Origin: Methylophilus medardicus
Lineage (GTDB): Bacteria; Pseudomonadota; Gammaproteobacteria; Burkholderiales; Methylophilaceae
Length of the DNA: 64,000 nt
Assembly: GCF_006363955.1 (NCBI RefSeq)
Contig: NZ_CP040948.1
Coordinates: forward strand, 930,001 to 994,000
Reading direction: 5' to 3'
Part shown: in pieces, positions 25,721 to 34,136 of the stretch
Layout: every line of letters begins with the position of its first letter
How positions within the stretch are numbered: position 1 is the first letter of the stretch
Made by a program: the position numbers and the translations under genes
The notes under the pieces: generated by a model
Told to the model about the DNA's origin: nothing
What the model saw: only the letters and a program-made list of their open reading frames with translations
The model's database searches: none

Positions 25721-27043
25721 TTAGTGCTGATCAATAATGGCTTGTGCAGCCGCATTGCCGCTGCGGATGGCGCCCTCGATGGTCGCCGGGTAAGGGCCTG
25801 CCACATAGTCCCCTGCCAGCAATAGGCGTGGATTGTCGGTCACAGTGGTTGGGCGAACCAGCGCGGGCGTGCAACTGAACGTTGCGCGTTTTTCGGTAAT
25901 TACTTGCGTCCAATCTGGGCTGGACGATAACCTAATGTGATACTGAGACAAGGCGAGATTGAGCTCCGTAATGCATTGCGCAATCAGCGCTGGCTTGTCG
26001 CTCGTCAACGGCGGATGCGCACTGATCACTACCGCCAACAATCCAGCTTGACCACAGCACTGGCCGCGGTCGAAGACCCACTGCGCCAAGCCATGACACA
26101 GGCCCATAATCGGATAGGGTAGGCGGAGATCTGCACCGTATTGCAAATACACCGTCGTGATTGGTTGATAGGCAAGTGTTGGGGCAACGCTTATCCCTGC
26201 AATGGTTTTGAGTTGGTGCGGGCCTACTGCGACCACCACTGCGTCGAAGGTTTCACTGCCTTGTGACGTCGTGAGCGTGCAAGCCTGCTGTGTCGCTTCA
26301 ATGGCGCTGACAGTGCTGCGCAACCGCACTTCGCCGCCTAGAAATGCAATGCGCCTTAGCAACGGCTGCACGAGTGCGCTGGATAAGTCTGATCTTAGTA
26401 CCAAAAAATCACTGTCCTGACGTCGATGCTGAAAGCTGTCGCGTAAAACATTGAGAAATACCTGCGCGCTGGCCACGTCTATCGGCGTATTGAGGGCGGC
26501 TAGACACAGCGGCTCCCACAAGGTCTGGATCGCTAGTGCGGTTTGTTTGCCTTGTGTCAACAAAGCCTTAACAGTGCAGTCGCTCCCCAGTGTGAAGGCT
26601 TGTTTTTTTAATTGGTTCATCCAGCCAATTGCGCGCCATTTGCTCTGCCAGTCCAAGCCGCGTGCACTCAGCAATCCCCATAGCAAATGCAATGGGGCAG
26701 GCAACCAAGTTGGTGTTACCAGCGACATGCATTGCGGGCCGTTTTGCATTGGGTGATGCATGTGTAAGGCGAGTGGTAGGCGCATAAATACTTGTGTTGC
26801 ATCCATGCCCGCGGCTTGCAATAAATGCAAGGTGTCGCGGTAGGCGCCTATGCACAGATGCTGACCGTTATCGAGCAAGTGGTTTGCATGCGTAACACCC
26901 CGTGCGCGGCCGCCAGCCTGTGCCGCAGCTTCAAATAGACATACCTGATAACCGTGTTGTAGTAATTTATGTGCGGCGGCAATGCCGGCTAATCCGGCAC
27001 CAATCACGGCCACCCTGCGATTGGATAAACGTGTTGCGGTCAT
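25721..27043 (-). CDS. hpnE: Hydroxysqualene dehydroxylase HpnE
   Basis: A 440-residue FAD-dependent amine-oxidase-like enzyme. The Rossmann motif VIGAGLAGIAAAHKL (about 12-26) is followed by GGRARGVTHANHLLDNGQH, typical of HpnE, and the C-terminal FAD contact LLLAGDYVAGPYPATIEGAI. HpnE converts hydroxysqualene to squalene in the hopanoid pathway. I place the start at the ATG 27043, two bases after the hpnD stop; a GTG at 27064 inside hpnD is an alternative adding seven residues. Third gene of hpnC-hpnD-hpnE. Confidence 0.9.
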   Translation of the reverse strand: MTATRLSNRRVAVIGAGLAGIAAAHKLLQHGYQVCLFEAAAQAGGRARGVTHANHLLDNGQHLCIGAYRDTLHLLQAAGMDATQVFMRLPLALHMHHPMQNGPQCMSLVTPTWLPAPLHLLWGLLSARGLDWQSKWRAIGWMNQLKKQAFTLGSDCTVKALLTQGKQTALAIQTLWEPLCLAALNTPIDVASAQVFLNVLRDSFQHRRQDSDFLVLRSDLSSALVQPLLRRIAFLGGEVRLRSTVSAIEATQQACTLTTSQGSETFDAVVVAVGPHQLKTIAGISVAPTLAYQPITTVYLQYGADLRLPYPIMGLCHGLAQWVFDRGQCCGQAGLLAVVISAHPPLTSDKPALIAQCITELNLALSQYHIRLSSSPDWTQVITEKRATFSCTPALVRPTTVTDNPRLLLAGDYVAGPYPATIEGAIRSGNAAAQAIIDQH

Positions 27044-27045
27044 GA

Positions 27046-27882
27046 TTAGCGATATTTCAACCACGCCCCCAGCGCCAGCTTCAGCTTTCTAAAGGGCGGT
27101 AACGCAATTTTATGGGTCAATACCAGATTGGGATCCTGCCGAATCTCTTGCAGCAGTGCCCGATAAATCGCCGCCATCATCAATCCGGGTAACTGTGATC
27201 GGTAGTCCAGTTTTGGCAACTGGTTGAGGGCTTTTTCATAAAACATCTCGGCCGATTCGATTTGCTTGAGAAGCAACGCTTGCGTTTGCGCGGATGGTTT
27301 GCTCGAGAGCAGTTGCGCTTCGGTCACGCCTGCGTGTTCGAGTGCATCCAGTGGAATATAGATACGCCCGCGCCGCGCGTCTTCGCCCACATCACGAATA
27401 ATATTCGTTAATTGAAATGCCATCCCCAGATCATGCGCATATTCAAGCGTCGCGCGGTCTTTAAAGCCAAAAATCTGCGCAGAAAGTAGGCCGACCACAC
27501 TGGCAACCCGGTAACAATACAAGGCCAGTTGTTCAAAGTCGGCATAGCGGTTGTATTGGGTATCCATGTGCATGCCATCAATGATCTCAATAAAATGCGC
27601 TTCTTTTAAATCGAAGGCACTGACCACTGGCCGCAAAGCTTGCGTCACTGGGTGTTGTGGCGTTTCATGGAATAAACGCTGAATCTCTTGTTTCCACCAG
27701 CTGAGTTTGGTCTGTGCAATCTGGTAGTCCGTGCATTCATCGACGACATCATCAACCTCGCGGCAGAATGCATACAATGCGGTCATCGCCTCACGTTTGT
27801 GTTTGGGCAAAAACATAAAACTTAGGGTGAAGCTAGAGCCACTCTCACGGGTTTTTTGTTGGCAATATTGTTGCGGGGTCAT
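27046..27882 (-). CDS. hpnD: Presqualene diphosphate synthase HpnD
   Basis: A 278-residue squalene/phytoene synthase-fold enzyme. The two Asp-rich motifs are REVDDVVDE (about 40-48) and NIIRDVGEDARRGRIYIP. It joins two farnesyl diphosphates into presqualene diphosphate. ATGA overlap with hpnC indicates translational coupling. HpnD and HpnC are told apart by the DVGEDARRGR versus DIAIDLQKHGR forms of the second motif. Confidence 0.93.
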   Translation of the reverse strand: MTPQQYCQQKTRESGSSFTLSFMFLPKHKREAMTALYAFCREVDDVVDECTDYQIAQTKLSWWKQEIQRLFHETPQHPVTQALRPVVSAFDLKEAHFIEIIDGMHMDTQYNRYADFEQLALYCYRVASVVGLLSAQIFGFKDRATLEYAHDLGMAFQLTNIIRDVGEDARRGRIYIPLDALEHAGVTEAQLLSSKPSAQTQALLLKQIESAEMFYEKALNQLPKLDYRSQLPGLMMAAIYRALLQEIRQDPNLVLTHKIALPPFRKLKLALGAWLKYR

Positions 27883-28748
27883 TTTTTAAACAGGGCTTTC
27901 AACAAAATAATCAGCCAGTCATAGGCTTTCAGGGTCGGGCGATGATGGTAGATATCACCACGACAATGTTTGAGTTTGTGCAGGATACGCTCACCGCCTG
28001 CAATCATCATGCGTAATTCAAAGCCAATTCGGCCGGGTAATGCACCGCCCAGCGGCTTGCCTGCCAATAACAAATGTTCTGCGCGCAGCACATTATGCAA
28101 GAAAAAATCTTGCCAAACGCCATCTTGGCGTTGCTGGCGTAAATCCTGCTCACTGATGCCGGCCGCTTGCATTTCGTCTTGTGCTAGGTAAATCCGTCCG
28201 ATTTGACCATGTTTTTGGAGGTCGATGGCAATATCTTGATAGAAGTTAATCAGCTGTAAGGCGCTGCAAATCTGATCTGACCACACCTGATGTTGCGCAG
28301 TGTCGCTCGCATACAATTGCAACATGAGGCGACCCACCGGATTGGCAGATAGACGGCAATAGTCCATCACCTCATCGATGTTGGCATAGCGTGTTTTTAC
28401 TACATCTTGTTTAAAGGCTTGGATTAAGTTCAGTAGCCATTGGGTGTCGAGGTTGTGTGTTCTCACCACCTGTTGCAAGGCAAAAAATAAGGGGCGTGAC
28501 GGTTGAATATACGCTTGAATCAGTAGTAATTCGTCTTCGTAGCCCTGCAGGGCTTGTAATCGTGTGTGCTCATCAGCGTCGCCTTCATCGGCAATATCAT
28601 CCGCTTCGCGTGCGAACTGATAAATCACGGTCACTGCCTCACGCAAATGCGCGGGCAACAGCAGAGAGGCCACTGGGAAGTTTTCGTAGTGTGTTTGTGC
28701 CAGCGTCAGGCTGGGTAACGGCTCTGCTGGCTTTGAAAAGGCGTACAT
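27879..28748 (-). CDS. hpnC: Hydroxysqualene synthase HpnC
   Basis: A 289-residue paralogue of HpnD with Asp-rich motifs READDIADEGDAD and NFYQDIAIDLQKHGRIYL. It converts presqualene diphosphate to hydroxysqualene. It is the first gene of the hpnC-hpnD-hpnE operon, which replaces the one-enzyme squalene synthase route. The cyclase (hpnF/shc) is not in the window. Confidence 0.93.
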   Translation of the reverse strand: MYAFSKPAEPLPSLTLAQTHYENFPVASLLLPAHLREAVTVIYQFAREADDIADEGDADEHTRLQALQGYEDELLLIQAYIQPSRPLFFALQQVVRTHNLDTQWLLNLIQAFKQDVVKTRYANIDEVMDYCRLSANPVGRLMLQLYASDTAQHQVWSDQICSALQLINFYQDIAIDLQKHGQIGRIYLAQDEMQAAGISEQDLRQQRQDGVWQDFFLHNVLRAEHLLLAGKPLGGALPGRIGFELRMMIAGGERILHKLKHCRGDIYHHRPTLKAYDWLIILLKALFKK

Positions 28749-28834
28749 GGCTTAAGTATGCCATAAATCCGTGATACGCTTACGCCTTGCGATTCAACAA
28801 GCAGTTAAAGCGCACTCAATGTGTGGAGGATAGA

Positions 28835-29590
28835 ATGTTAGGCATTATTGGCGGTACCGGGCTCACAGCACTGGACAATTTGAACATCTCGAAACGCTTA
28901 ATTGTGCGCACGCCCTATGGTGAACCATCACAGCCATTGGTGTTTGGTGAGATTAATGGCAAAGAAGTGGTTTTTTTAGCGCGACATGGTGGCGGACATA
29001 CGATTCCGCCGCATGCAGTGAATTACCGGGCGAATATCTGGGCGCTGCATTCGGTGGGTGTGTGTGACTTGCTCGCAGTGGCCACTGTCGGCGGCATTGC
29101 CGCCACGCTAAAACCAGGTGATATTGTCTTGCCCAATCAGATCCTTGATTATACTTATGGCCGCAGCAATACCTACCATGATGGGATTGAGTTGCCGGTG
29201 CGACACATCGATTTTACCCAGCCTTATTCGCAAGCAATGCGTGAGCGCTGCCTGAAAGCCGCAGCCGACATCGGGGATGGCCTGATTGACGGCGGCGTCT
29301 ATGCCAGTGTGCAGGGACCGCGTTTAGAGACTGCTGCGGAGATTAATCGCTACGAACGTGATGGCGCGACCATTGTGGGGATGACTGGCATGCCAGAGGC
29401 GGTGTTGGCACGGGAGTTAGGCGTGTCTTATGCGGCGATTTGCCCGGTGGCCAATTTTGCCGCCGGTCGCGGCGACAGCGCGCAGTCTATTCAGTTTGAA
29501 CAAGTGATGCCTTTGCTTCAGCAAACCATGGATAAAGTGCGTGCGGTCATTGCACACTATTTGTCTGAACACGATGGCGCGGCCAGCTGA
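28835..29590 (+). CDS. mtnP: S-methyl-5'-thioinosine/thioadenosine phosphorylase
   Basis: A 251-residue nucleoside phosphorylase (GIIGGTGLTAL at the phosphate site; RHGGGHTIPPHAVNYRANIW; SVQGPRLETAAEI; GMTGMPEAVLARELG). The HTIPPHAVNYRANIWAL form fits the methylthioinosine phosphorylases known from Pseudomonas (MTIP) and methylthioadenosine phosphorylases. It salvages the purine from methylthio-nucleosides left by polyamine synthesis. GGAGGA at 28825 decides the ATG at 28835. Substrate (MTI versus MTA) is not settled by sequence alone. Confidence 0.85.
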   Translation: MLGIIGGTGLTALDNLNISKRLIVRTPYGEPSQPLVFGEINGKEVVFLARHGGGHTIPPHAVNYRANIWALHSVGVCDLLAVATVGGIAATLKPGDIVLPNQILDYTYGRSNTYHDGIELPVRHIDFTQPYSQAMRERCLKAAADIGDGLIDGGVYASVQGPRLETAAEINRYERDGATIVGMTGMPEAVLARELGVSYAAICPVANFAAGRGDSAQSIQFEQVMPLLQQTMDKVRAVIAHYLSEHDGAAS

Positions 29591-29615
29591 CGCTCAGCGC
29601 TAACTAGGAGAGCTT

Positions 29616-30149
29616 ATGGCAGTAAAGCCAGTGCTTAAAATGGGGGATCCGCTGCTATATCAGGTGGCTGAAAAGGTGACTGAATTTGATACCCCTGCGT
29701 TGCATGCCTTGATTCAAGATATGCAAGACACCATGCAACACATGCAGGGGGCCGGCATTGCTGCGCCGCAGATTGGTGTGAGTGTGCAAGTGGTGATATT
29801 TGGCGTGGGGGCTAATCCTCGCTACCCAGATGCCGAAGCGGTCCCGTTTACGATTTTGCTCAATCCTGAGCTCACCCCCCTAGGGGACACCATTGAAGAC
29901 GGTTGGGAAGGTTGCCTGTCAGTGCCCGGCATGCGCGGTCTGGTGCCACGCTACCACGCGTTGCATTATCGAGGCGTTGATCCGCAAGGTAAGCCGATTG
30001 AACGCACCGTCAGTGGCTTTCATGCCCGAGTGGTGCAACATGAATGTGATCACTTATTTGGCATACTTTATCCAATGCGCATACGCGATCTAACAAAATT
30101 TGGCTTTAATGATGTACTTTTTCCTGGGTTGACCCTTCCAGATGACTGA
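29616..30149 (+). CDS. def: Peptide deformylase
   Basis: A 177-residue metalloenzyme that removes the formyl group from nascent proteins. The three motifs are [20 protein letters not shown] (metal Cys) and QHECDHL (two metal His and catalytic Glu). AGGAG precedes the ATG. It sits directly before tRNA-Ser; many genomes carry more than one def and this one stands apart from fmt. Confidence 0.96.
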   Translation: MAVKPVLKMGDPLLYQVAEKVTEFDTPALHALIQDMQDTMQHMQGAGIAAPQIGVSVQVVIFGVGANPRYPDAEAVPFTILLNPELTPLGDTIEDGWEGCLSVPGMRGLVPRYHALHYRGVDPQGKPIERTVSGFHARVVQHECDHLFGILYPMRIRDLTKFGFNDVLFPGLTLPDD

Positions 30150-30157
30150 ATGTTTGT

Positions 30158-30163
30158 TATAAT
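30158..30163 (+). promoter_or_regulatory. -10 element of tRNA-Ser promoter
   Basis: Perfect TATAAT 12 bp before the mature tRNA 5' end, lying in the gap after def. The -35 at the usual distance (CTTCCA, 30135-30140) is weak. Confidence 0.6.
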
Positions 30164-30174
30164 GCCCGTTTTCC

Positions 30175-30264
30175 GGAAGAGTGGCAGAGCGGTTTAATGC
30201 AACAGTCTTGAAAACTGTCGAGGGTTCACGCCCTCCGTGAGTTCGAATCTCACCTCTTCCGCCA
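30175..30264 (+). tRNA. tRNA-Ser (TGA)
   Basis: A 90-nt type II tRNA. The acceptor stem GGAAGAG pairs with CTCTTCC, the anticodon loop is CTTGAAA (anticodon TGA, reads UCA) on an ACAGT/ACTGT stem, a long variable arm (GAGGG...CCCTC) follows, then the TTCGAATC T-loop. CCA is encoded (GCCA). The long variable arm is specific for Ser/Leu/Tyr. Confidence 0.97.
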
Positions 30265-30270
30265 AACATG

Positions 30271-30294
30271 AAATGCCGCAGTATTGCGGCATTT
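30271..30294 (+). terminator. Rho-independent terminator of tRNA-Ser
   Basis: AAATGCCGCA (30271-30280), GTAT loop, TGCGGCATTT (30285-30294), then CTATTT. Ten-bp stem just after the tRNA. Confidence 0.85.
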
Positions 30295-30329
30295 CTATTT
30301 GCAGCTTTCATTCATTTAAAGGAATCGTC

Positions 30330-30605
30330 ATGACACAAATCATCATCGACCATAACCCATCAGAAGAAAAACTGAAGGAACTGGGCGTAAAAAGCTGGAA
30401 CACATGGGATTGCGCACCTTCAAAATTCCCGTTGGACTTCACTGCGACTGAAAAAGCCTACGTGTTAGAAGGCGAATTTAAAGTAACGCCACAAGGCGGT
30501 GACACAGTCACTATCAAAGCTGGTGATTACGTTGAGTTTCCAAAAGGCCTGAAATCCCAGTGGGAAGTGGTCAAACAATTGAAAAAACACTACAAACATT
30601 TCTAA
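30330..30605 (+). CDS. Cupin-domain protein (DUF861 type)
   Basis: A 91-residue cupin. The beta-barrel motifs are AYVLEGEFKVTPQGGDTV and IKAGDYVEFPKGLKSQW, ending VVKQLKKHYKHF, as in small cupin_3/DUF861 proteins. AAAGGA 7 bases upstream sets the ATG at 30330. The first cupin histidines are absent (VLEGE), so metal binding is doubtful. Function is unknown. Confidence 0.8.
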   Translation: MTQIIIDHNPSEEKLKELGVKSWNTWDCAPSKFPLDFTATEKAYVLEGEFKVTPQGGDTVTIKAGDYVEFPKGLKSQWEVVKQLKKHYKHF

Positions 30606-30631
30606 TCGATTGTTGTCGTCTGTATTCAATT

Positions 30632-30660
30632 AAAAGCCCTGCATTGCAGGGCTTTTTGTT
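30632..30660 (+). terminator. Rho-independent terminator of cupin gene
   Basis: AAAAGCCCTGC (30632-30642) and GCAGGGCTTTTT (from 30646) form an 11-bp stem with a short loop and U-run, 26 bp after the cupin gene. Confidence 0.9.
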
Positions 30661-30810
30661 TTTCAGAGATACCATTACAGAGTGAAAAGCTTAAGCTGCT
30701 TAATACTAAACGCCATAAATCGCATAAGGTTTTAAGCACAAAGCCTCATTTTTCTCTAGTAAAGTCATCAATATCCACCTAAAATCTCACTTTGATTGAA
30801 AAATCAAAAC

Positions 30811-30894
30811 GCCTTGGGGTGGCAACGCCTGAGATCTCACGCAAGTGAGGAACCCAATGAACCTGACCCAGATAATGCTGGCGTAGGGACAGGC
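30811..30894 (+). ncRNA. TPP (THI element) riboswitch aptamer
   Basis: The segment carries the conserved TPP aptamer parts in order: GGGGT (30816-30820), GGC-AAC-GCC (P3), CTGAGAT (30829-30835), a P3a hairpin TCTCAC-GCAA-GTGAGG, AACCC (P2 3' strand), then ACCTGACCC, GATAATGCTGGC and GTAGGGA. P1 is GCCT (30811-30814) with AGGC (30891-30894). TPP binding is known to close P1. The gene downstream is a TonB-dependent receptor, so thiamin uptake control is implied. Confidence 0.97.
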
Positions 30895-30999
30895 AGAGCT
30901 TCTACAACGCAAATGTTTTTGATTTGTTGGGTTTCAACAAATCTATTCACGTCTTTGTCACTCTTCCCCTGTCCTTTTTATGTACGTTAATAGAAAGGA
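30885..30999 (+). promoter_or_regulatory. Expression platform: Shine-Dalgarno-sequestering switch
   Basis: AGGGACAGG (30885-30893), the 3' side of the aptamer, can pair with CCTGTCCTT (30968-30976). The overlapping TCCTTTTTA (30972-30980) can instead pair with TAGAAAGGA (30991-30999), which holds the Shine-Dalgarno of the receptor gene. The two helices exclude each other. With TPP bound, P1 uses AGGC and the second helix forms, hiding the ribosome-binding site. A 9-bp hairpin (30921-30929 with 30935-30943) lies between them. Pairings are read from sequence; the mechanism is inferred. Confidence 0.7.
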
Positions 31000-31004
31000 T
31001 TTTC

Positions 31005-33107
31005 ATGAAACCGATTTCAAAACCATTGTCTTTAATCGGCCTGCTACTCACCACGCCTGCGTTTGCCGCAGAGGACGATAAAAAAGCCGTTGAACTGTCT
31101 GAAGTGGTTGTAAGCGCCGACTTTCGTCCGAGCACCGCACAAAAAACGGCTGTCAGTCTGACCGAAATTAACAAAGAAACCATAGAATCACGCGGCGCGC
31201 AGCATCTCGAAGAAGTGTTGAATCTGGCCCCAAATGTCAATATATCAGCAGGGGCATCGAGAGGGCGCTTTTTTCAAATTCGTGGGATGGGCATACTCAG
31301 TCAATATGATAATCCCGTGAATCCATCCGTGGGTTTAATCATTGATGGTATCGACTTTAGCCGCTTGGGTGGCGCCGCGACCATGTTTGATATTGACGCG
31401 GTAGAAGTACTACAAGGGCCACAAGGCACTAAATTTGGCCCAAATGCGATCGCGGGCGCCATTACGATGCGCAGTGTCGAGCCGACTAAAGCATTTAAAA
31501 TGCGGGCACAAGCGGGCATGGGTGAATATAACACCCTTAATCTTGGTGTGGCCGTTGGCGGGACTATTGTCGAAGATCAGTTACTCGGGCGCGCCTCGAT
31601 TTACACACACAAATCTGATGGCTACATGCAAAACGACACATTGGGCCGTGATAACACGCAAAAACAGGATGAGTTAACGTTCCGAAGTAAGTTTAAGTTA
31701 TTCGCGACGGAAGATTTAACTTTTGACTTCACCCTGATGCATGTGAATGTCGATAACGGCTATGACGCATTTACCTTGGATAACTCTAGACGTAGTCGGT
31801 CCAACCAACCTGGCGTCGACACGCAAAATACTAACGCTTTTGCCGTTAAAGCCAACTGGCAAGCCTCAGATGCTGTGATTATTCAATCAGAAGCCAGTTA
31901 TTTGAATTCTTCATCCACCTACAGTTTTGATGGCGACTGGAGAACAGAGAATGACGGCGAGAAACATAACCGAGATCGCGATAACTACGCATTTGAGTTG
32001 CGCGCCTTGTCTGACAGCGCAGGGCGTATTTTTAACGGCTCTACAGATTGGACGGTGGGTGTATACCGGTTTGTGCAAGACGAAAAATTCAAATCTCGTT
32101 TGGACTATCGCAGTTTCGGGCCTAGCGAAATCACGCAGGTTGCCGGTAAATACAATACTGAAAATACCGCAGTATTTGGGCAACTAGATAGCCATTTATC
32201 CGATAAGTTGACGTTGATTTCGGGGTTGCGTGTTGAAGCTTTTAAGGCAGAATACGCCGATAGTGGTACGGTCAAGACAATCCCTAGCAGCGTGCGCAAG
32301 AACGTCAATGAAGTACTGCTCGGCGCAAAATTGGGTTTGAATTATCAGGCGAACGCCAATCAACTCCTCTACACCACCTTAACGCGCGGTTATAAGCCTG
32401 GCGGTATTAATAATAATGCTAATTTGCCACAAAACCAGAGAGAGTTTAATACGGAGTATATGTGGAACGTTGAAACAGGCCTGAAATCCAGTTGGCTCGA
32501 TGGCTCTCTGATAACCAATCTGGCAGCTTTTTATGCCAAACGGTTGGATGCACAAACACAAAGCTCTACCTATACCCCCAATACGGGCAGTTTTATTGAT
32601 TTTTATGACAATGCAGCCCGAGCAACACATCAAGGGCTTGAGGCCAGTATAGATTGGTTTATGACGGATCATTTCCGAGTCATGGGCTCATTGGGCTATC
32701 TGGATGCAAAATTTGATAGCTATCAGAATGCCAATCCGAGTGCTTATAACCCGGAAGGCCGCCAAGTCGCGCATGCGCCTAAATATACGGTGAATTTGGG
32801 TGCTGAGTTCTACGCAAGTGAAGCCTGGACGCTGCGTGCAAATGTCGAAGGCAAAGATGGCTTCTATTTTTCAGATAGCCATAATGCCCAATCCAATGGC
32901 TATGCTTTATTAAATGCCAGTGCTGATTATCGGTATGATAAACATTGGACAGTCCGCATATGGGCAAGAAATATGTTGGATAAAGACTATGCTACGCGTG
33001 GATTTTTCTTCCCCAACAATCCAGCTAATGGCTTTCTCATCAGTGAGAAATATGTTCAATATGGCGAGCCACGTGTCGCTGGGTTCACGGTGACTTACGA
33101 TTATTAA
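31005..33107 (+). CDS. TonB-dependent outer-membrane receptor under TPP riboswitch
   Basis: A 700-residue receptor. Signal peptide 1-22 (cut after AFA), plug domain with VVVSADFRPSTAQKTAVS and ESRGAQHLEEVLNLAPNVN, then a 22-strand barrel with a terminal aromatic (TVTYDY). AAAGGA sets the ATG at 31005; the in-frame ATG at 30924 would lie inside the riboswitch platform. Riboswitch control points to thiamin, TPP or a thiamin precursor as cargo (compare Omr1-type receptors). It needs TonB-ExbBD, which are not here. Confidence 0.93.
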   Translation: MKPISKPLSLIGLLLTTPAFAAEDDKKAVELSEVVVSADFRPSTAQKTAVSLTEINKETIESRGAQHLEEVLNLAPNVNISAGASRGRFFQIRGMGILSQYDNPVNPSVGLIIDGIDFSRLGGAATMFDIDAVEVLQGPQGTKFGPNAIAGAITMRSVEPTKAFKMRAQAGMGEYNTLNLGVAVGGTIVEDQLLGRASIYTHKSDGYMQNDTLGRDNTQKQDELTFRSKFKLFATEDLTFDFTLMHVNVDNGYDAFTLDNSRRSRSNQPGVDTQNTNAFAVKANWQASDAVIIQSEASYLNSSSTYSFDGDWRTENDGEKHNRDRDNYAFELRALSDSAGRIFNGSTDWTVGVYRFVQDEKFKSRLDYRSFGPSEITQVAGKYNTENTAVFGQLDSHLSDKLTLISGLRVEAFKAEYADSGTVKTIPSSVRKNVNEVLLGAKLGLNYQANANQLLYTTLTRGYKPGGINNNANLPQNQREFNTEYMWNVETGLKSSWLDGSLITNLAAFYAKRLDAQTQSSTYTPNTGSFIDFYDNAARATHQGLEASIDWFMTDHFRVMGSLGYLDAKFDSYQNANPSAYNPEGRQVAHAPKYTVNLGAEFYASEAWTLRANVEGKDGFYFSDSHNAQSNGYALLNASADYRYDKHWTVRIWARNMLDKDYATRGFFFPNNPANGFLISEKYVQYGEPRVAGFTVTYDY

Positions 33108-33110
33108 AGC

Positions 33111-33136
33111 AAAAAGGGGCGTTCTGGCGCCTTTTT
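33111..33136 (+). terminator. Imperfect terminator after receptor gene
   Basis: AAAAAGG (33111-33117) pairs with CCTTTTT (33130-33136), with a G-G mismatch and two more GC pairs inside. It would limit, not necessarily abolish, read-through into the thiamin-binding protein gene. Confidence 0.5.
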
Positions 33137-33160
33137 AATGCACTCAACACGGGAGTTTGT

Positions 33161-33421
33161 ATGCGTATTTCAGTCGATATCAGTTTGTATCCCTTAACCG
33201 AGGGTTATGTAGAGCCTATTTTGGAGTTTATCAACAAGCTCGAAGCCAATCCAAATCTGGTGGTGAAGCGTAATAGCTTAGCGACCCAGGTGTTTGGCGC
33301 GTATCGCGACGTGATGGATTGTCTCGATGCAGAAATGGAGGCAGTATTTAATGCGCTGCCGCATAGTGTGTTTGTGATGAAGTTTATTGGCACCGACAGG
33401 GCGGATGTGGTCGATGTTTAA
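33161..33421 (+). CDS. Thiamin-binding protein, MTH1187/YkoF-like fold
   Basis: An 86-residue protein of the YkoF/MTH1187 (DUF77) family. It begins MRISVDISLYPLTEGYVEPI and ends with AVFNALPHSVFVMKFIGTD, as expected for this ferredoxin-like fold. YkoF binds thiamin or its pyrimidine moiety in Bacillus. GGGAG 5 bases upstream supports the start. Its position after the TPP-regulated receptor and before a PnuC-type permease argues for a thiamin role. Confidence 0.78.
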   Translation: MRISVDISLYPLTEGYVEPILEFINKLEANPNLVVKRNSLATQVFGAYRDVMDCLDAEMEAVFNALPHSVFVMKFIGTDRADVVDV

Positions 33422-33489
33422 GCTTTTCACAGATCAACAATGCCGGTTTATCTCTGGGATCGTATTCACTTGTTGAGGGTTGGCAGGTC

Positions 33490-34131
33490 ATGAATGCTAT
33501 CGATTATCAGACGATTGTGACTGCATTTCATCAAATGTCCGGTTGGGAAATTGCCGCGGCAATGATGGGTGTGGCTTATATATTGCTGGCGGCAAAAACG
33601 TCGCAATGGTGCTGGCTGTTTGCCTTTTTAAGCACGCTGGTTTACACCGCGCTGTTTTGGGAGGGGCAGCTTCCCATGCAGGCGCTGCTTAACTTTTATT
33701 ATATGGGGATGGCGATCTACGGGTTTTGGTTATGGCAGCAGCATGGCAAGCAAACTGAAACGTTGCGGATTAGCCGTTGGCCTTGGCTGTGGCATGTTGG
33801 TTTTATTGCCGTAGGGATCGTTGTGAGTGCTTTAGTGACTGCCTATTTGCAAAAAACCGGACAATCGCAAAGCCCGATGTTAGATGCCTATACCACGGTA
33901 TTTTCTGTGATGAATACTTGGCTCATTGCCAGAAAGATTTTAGAAAACTGGCTATATTGGGTTGTGGTTGATGGGGCGGCGACCCTCCTGTACGTGCAAA
34001 CAGGCTATTACGCAACCGCCGTTTTATTTGTTTTAAACACGATTCTGGCCCTGGTCGGCTTTATCAGTTGGGTAAAGCTTTACCGCCAACAAACGATGTC
34101 AATGGACAATTTGGTGATGCAAAAGGGATGA
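33490..34131 (+). CDS. pnuC: PnuC-family permease, probably thiamin (PnuT)
   Basis: A 213-residue protein with about seven TM helices. The motifs ALLNFYYMGMAIYGFWLWQQ and FSVMNTWLIARKILENWLYW match the PnuC family, which takes up nicotinamide riboside, or thiamin (PnuT) or riboflavin in some members. Location in a thiamin-regulated locus favours thiamin. PnuC proteins rely on an intracellular kinase to trap the substrate. 68 bp separate it from the binding-protein gene. Confidence 0.88.
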   Translation: MNAIDYQTIVTAFHQMSGWEIAAAMMGVAYILLAAKTSQWCWLFAFLSTLVYTALFWEGQLPMQALLNFYYMGMAIYGFWLWQQHGKQTETLRISRWPWLWHVGFIAVGIVVSALVTAYLQKTGQSQSPMLDAYTTVFSVMNTWLIARKILENWLYWVVVDGAATLLYVQTGYYATAVLFVLNTILALVGFISWVKLYRQQTMSMDNLVMQKG

Positions 34132-34136
34132 ATTTT

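Noticed and set aside
30885-30979. Reading GGACAGG/CCTGTCC plus TTTTT as an intrinsic terminator of the riboswitch
   Set aside because: TPP would then prevent termination and switch an uptake gene on, and the T-run is fully used by the Shine-Dalgarno-sequestering stem. The translational model fits both facts.
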